Below, in pieces: positions 6,331 through 8,836 of a stretch of 8,836 nucleotides of DNA; position 1 is the stretch's first letter, and each line of letters begins with the position of its first letter. The stretch is from Candidatus Schekmanbacteria bacterium (GTDB lineage: Bacteria; Schekmanbacteria; GWA2-38-11; J061). The position numbers and the translations under genes are program-made. Where the stretch lies: positions 1 to 8,836 of the forward strand of contig RFHX01000324.1 in assembly GCA_003695725.1 (NCBI GenBank), in the 5' to 3' direction. The notes under the pieces are model-generated. The model saw nothing but the letters and a program-made list of their open reading frames with translations. It was not told the origin of the DNA and ran no database searches.

Positions 6331-8836
6331 TTAATTTGGGCTTTTTAGGATTTCTCTGATTTTTTTTGCCATTTTTTTGATATTGAATGGTTTTTGAAGA
6401 AAAATATCGCCTTTATCTGTTTTTTGAATCTCCTCGATGGTATTGTTTGCATAACCTGAGACATAAATAGTTTTCATTTGAGGGTATATTTTTTTTAATT
6501 GATTTGAAAGTTCATTTCCTCTTATACCCGGCATTATCATATCAGTTATTAAAAGATCAACACTGCCTTTGAAAACTTTTATTCTTTCAAGCGCTTCATT
6601 TCCATCTTTAGCCCGAAGAATATTATATCCGAGCATATTAAGTGATTCAGATAGAAGGTTTCTTACTCTTTCGTCATCTTCTACAATTAGAATTGTTTCA
6701 TTACCAATTATTTTGTGCTGTTCACTGAGGTCTTTATCTGCTATTTCAGCCTGTTCTTCTGTTTCAGGAAAATAGATTTTAAAAGTAGTGCCTTCATTAA
6801 GTTTGCTCTCGCACCAGATAAAGCCACCGCTTTGCTTTACAATTCCATAGACCGTAGAAAGGCCAAGTCCTGTGCCTTTCCCCATCTCTTTGGTCGTAAA
6901 GAAAGGTTCAAAAATTCTGTTTTTTGTTTTTTCATCCATTCCTCTGCCTGTATCGCTTATTGATAGCAGTACATACTTGCCGGGTTTATCAACTATACGA
7001 TTTTTGCTTATATACTCTTCTGTAAAATTGACAGAATCGGTTCCTATTAGAAGCTTTCCACCATTTGGCATTGCATCTCTGGCATTTACAATTATATTGA
7101 TTATTACCTGTTCAATCTGAGTTGGGTCGGCTTTAATGAGTTTTGCCGGTTTTTTCAGGTTTAAAATTTGTTCAATATCTTCTCTTATAAGGCGCGATAT
7201 GATTTTTGATGTATCTTCAATAAGTTTGTTCAAATCTATTATTTTCGGCTGAAGAATCTGTTTCCTGCTAAATGCAAGCAAATGTTTTGTAAGGTTTGAA
7301 GCTCGTGTTGCCGCTTTTTCTATTTCATTGATATATCTTAAAAGATTTGAGTCCTTATCTTTTATTTGTTCTGCAAGAAGTTCGCTGTATCCAAGAATCG
7401 CTACCAGTAGGTTATTAAAATCATGGGCAATTCCGCCTGCAAGTGAACCAATAGCTTCCATTTTCTGGGACTGCCTCAATTGGTTTTCAAGATTGATTTT
7501 TTCTGTAATATCTCTGAAGGTGTAAATCCTTTTTTTTCTTCCCTTGGAAAAAAAGTATGAAATGTTCATTTCTGCCGAAAAGATTTCTCCATTTTTTCTT
7601 TTCATTTTTAAGGTGTATGTTTGAAGTGGTTCAAAAACTTTATCGTAAATGTCTCTTGAATTCTCATCCACTATCTTTTCATCTGTAGTTATATCTTGCC
7701 ATTTCAATGTGGTAAATTGTTCTTTCTCATAGCCAAACATATTGATTGCCGCCACATTGACATCTTCGATGCATCTTGTTTTGTCGTCAATTATTATTAC
7801 GGCATTTGAGGCATTGTTGAACAATTCTCTGTATTTCTCTTCAGACTCCTTCAATGATACAATGGCTTCAATTCTTTCTGTTATATCAGTTATGACAACA
7901 TAGTTGTACCTTTTCCCCTCTTCATCAATGCGAAGGTTTGTTGATTTTCTAACACATCTTTTCGTGCCGTCTTTACGCTGAATCCAGTAATCCATAGCAA
8001 AATGCATTTTTCCAGCATGAATGTTTTTTTCTGTTTCTTCAAGTACCCTTTCTTTGTCTTCAGGCACTATGAAGTCTGTTATGGTGCTTTCAGTTATTTC
8101 ATCTTTTGAAATTCCATATATTTCACACAATCTGTTGTTGCAGTACACCATTTTGTCTTCTTCAATGATTGCAAGTCCATCACTTATATTCTCGACAGTT
8201 TTCCTAAAACGCTCTTCGCTCTTTAAAAGGTTTTCTTCTGCCTCCTTTTGCTTCGTAATGTCTCTTCCTACTGACTGGATTTCTATCAACTTTCCATTTG
8301 AGTCAAAAATTCCTCTATCTATCCATTGATTCCAAGCAATTGTGCCGTCAGCTTTTACAACGCGATGTTCATCTTTTTCAATAGGATTATCAGGTGTAAG
8401 ATATGATATTTTTTCTCGCAGTTTTTTTCTGTCTTCTTTTGCTACATAAGGCATAATGCTTGTGCCTATTGCTTCTTGGGGAGAAATACCAAAATATTTG
8501 AGGTAGGCACTATTAGTAAATGTGCGGGTGCCATCCGGTTTCCATCTCACGATTAATTCTTCTTGGCTTTCAACTACTGTGCGGTATCGTTTTTCATTTT
8601 TTATCAGTTCCTCTTCAACACGGATTCTTTCCATTTCTGTTGCAGTTCTTGTGGCAAAAAGTTTGAGAATTGATTCTGCAAGTTTTGGATTTTTGAGCGG
8701 TTTTCTATCAACTGCGACGATTATTCCAAGAGGATTCCCGTTCGAGTCGAATAAGGGCGCACCCACATAGCTTTCAATATCCATATCTTGCAAGAGAATA
8801 TCTTTTGGAAAGCTTTTCTGCACATTTTGAGGATAA
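6331..8836 (-). CDS. Hybrid sensor histidine kinase, GAF-PAS-PAS-PAS-HisKA-HATPase-REC (N-terminus beyond right edge)
   Basis: The frame is open to the edge: before the GTG at 8823 it reads YPQN, matching YPKN inside the paralogue's GAF domain, so the real start lies outside and the GTG is an internal Val. Numbering from that Val: end of GAF 1-65, PAS1 80-192, PAS2 206-317, PAS3 331-442, HisKA about 450-520 with the phospho-accepting H467 (AGGIAHDFNN), and HATPase about 565-690. The HATPase has N-box N580 (NARDAMPNGG), G1 DTGRGMD (624-630), F-box FEPFFTTK (638-645) and G2 GTGLGLS. The REC domain is about 710-825 with acidic E715/D716/D717, phospho-acceptor D761 (ITDMIMPG), S789 and K811. All catalytic residues are present, so it should be active. 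It should autophosphorylate on His and pass the phosphate to its own receiver. No membrane segment is seen in the visible part, so the signal is probably cytoplasmic. No DNA-binding regulator is adjacent. Confidence 0.95.
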   Translation of the reverse strand, partial: YPQNVQKSFPKDILLQDMDIESYVGAPLFDSNGNPLGIIVAVDRKPLKNPKLAESILKLFATRTATEMERIRVEEELIKNEKRYRTVVESQEELIVRWKPDGTRTFTNSAYLKYFGISPQEAIGTSIMPYVAKEDRKKLREKISYLTPDNPIEKDEHRVVKADGTIAWNQWIDRGIFDSNGKLIEIQSVGRDITKQKEAEENLLKSEERFRKTVENISDGLAIIEEDKMVYCNNRLCEIYGISKDEITESTITDFIVPEDKERVLEETEKNIHAGKMHFAMDYWIQRKDGTKRCVRKSTNLRIDEEGKRYNYVVITDITERIEAIVSLKESEEKYRELFNNASNAVIIIDDKTRCIEDVNVAAINMFGYEKEQFTTLKWQDITTDEKIVDENSRDIYDKVFEPLQTYTLKMKRKNGEIFSAEMNISYFFSKGRKKRIYTFRDITEKINLENQLRQSQKMEAIGSLAGGIAHDFNNLLVAILGYSELLAEQIKDKDSNLLRYINEIEKAATRASNLTKHLLAFSRKQILQPKIIDLNKLIEDTSKIISRLIREDIEQILNLKKPAKLIKADPTQIEQVIINIIVNARDAMPNGGKLLIGTDSVNFTEEYISKNRIVDKPGKYVLLSISDTGRGMDEKTKNRIFEPFFTTKEMGKGTGLGLSTVYGIVKQSGGFIWCESKLNEGTTFKIYFPETEEQAEIADKDLSEQHKIIGNETILIVEDDERVRNLLSESLNMLGYNILRAKDGNEALERIKVFKGSVDLLITDMIMPGIRGNELSNQLKKIYPQMKTIYVSGYANNTIEEIQKTDKGDIFLQKPFNIKKMAKKIREILKSPN

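Noticed and set aside
8021-8329. A 102-codon plus-strand open frame inside the hybrid kinase
   Set aside because: It is antisense to well-conserved PAS1/PAS2 coding sequence and gives a Ser/Phe-rich low-complexity peptide.

Overview
The window is an AT-rich bacterial chromosomal segment (G+C in the mid-30s percent by eye). It has compact gene spacing, Shine-Dalgarno (SD)-type starts and sigma70-like promoters. The single-copy TatA, the PAS-rich hybrid histidine kinase and the complete queD-queE-queC set suggest a free-living, probably Gram-negative and possibly anaerobic lineage, such as the Deltaproteobacteria/Nitrospirae neighbourhood or a candidate phylum. This placement is inferred from the style of the proteins. 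No rRNA, tRNA, mobile element or CRISPR array is visible.

Left part (1-3676). A gene runs off the left edge on the minus strand; only its first 64 codons are present, and they vaguely recall the glutamine synthetase adenylyltransferase GlnE. It is divergent from a tight plus-strand operon, queD-queE-queC. The junctions overlap (7 bases queD/queE, one base queE/queC), so translation is probably coupled. The three enzymes convert dihydroneopterin triphosphate to preQ0, the 7-deazaguanine precursor of queuosine in tRNA. Fifteen bases after queC, with its own good SD, comes a 540-residue protein of unknown function. It is mostly helical with a central beta-rich block and looks like a fourth gene of the same transcript.

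Middle part (3677-4485). A small minus-strand tatA, with a strong promoter and SD, sits back-to-back with a plus-strand GNAT acetyltransferase. The acetyltransferase resembles the MSMEG_0567/Sll0786 nitrogen-starvation family. Its promoter lies so close to the start codon that the mRNA would have almost no leader.

Right part (4486-8836). Two minus-strand paralogous sensor proteins lie in tandem. The upstream one, cut by the right edge, is a GAF-PAS-PAS-PAS hybrid histidine kinase with a C-terminal receiver and all catalytic motifs intact. The downstream one is GAF-PAS-PAS-PAS and stops exactly at the end of its last PAS domain, with no kinase or other output domain. The PAS order differs between the two, so the pair arose by duplication plus domain exchange or loss, not by simple truncation. 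The output-less sensor and the unknown queuosine-operon protein are the least explained parts of the window.
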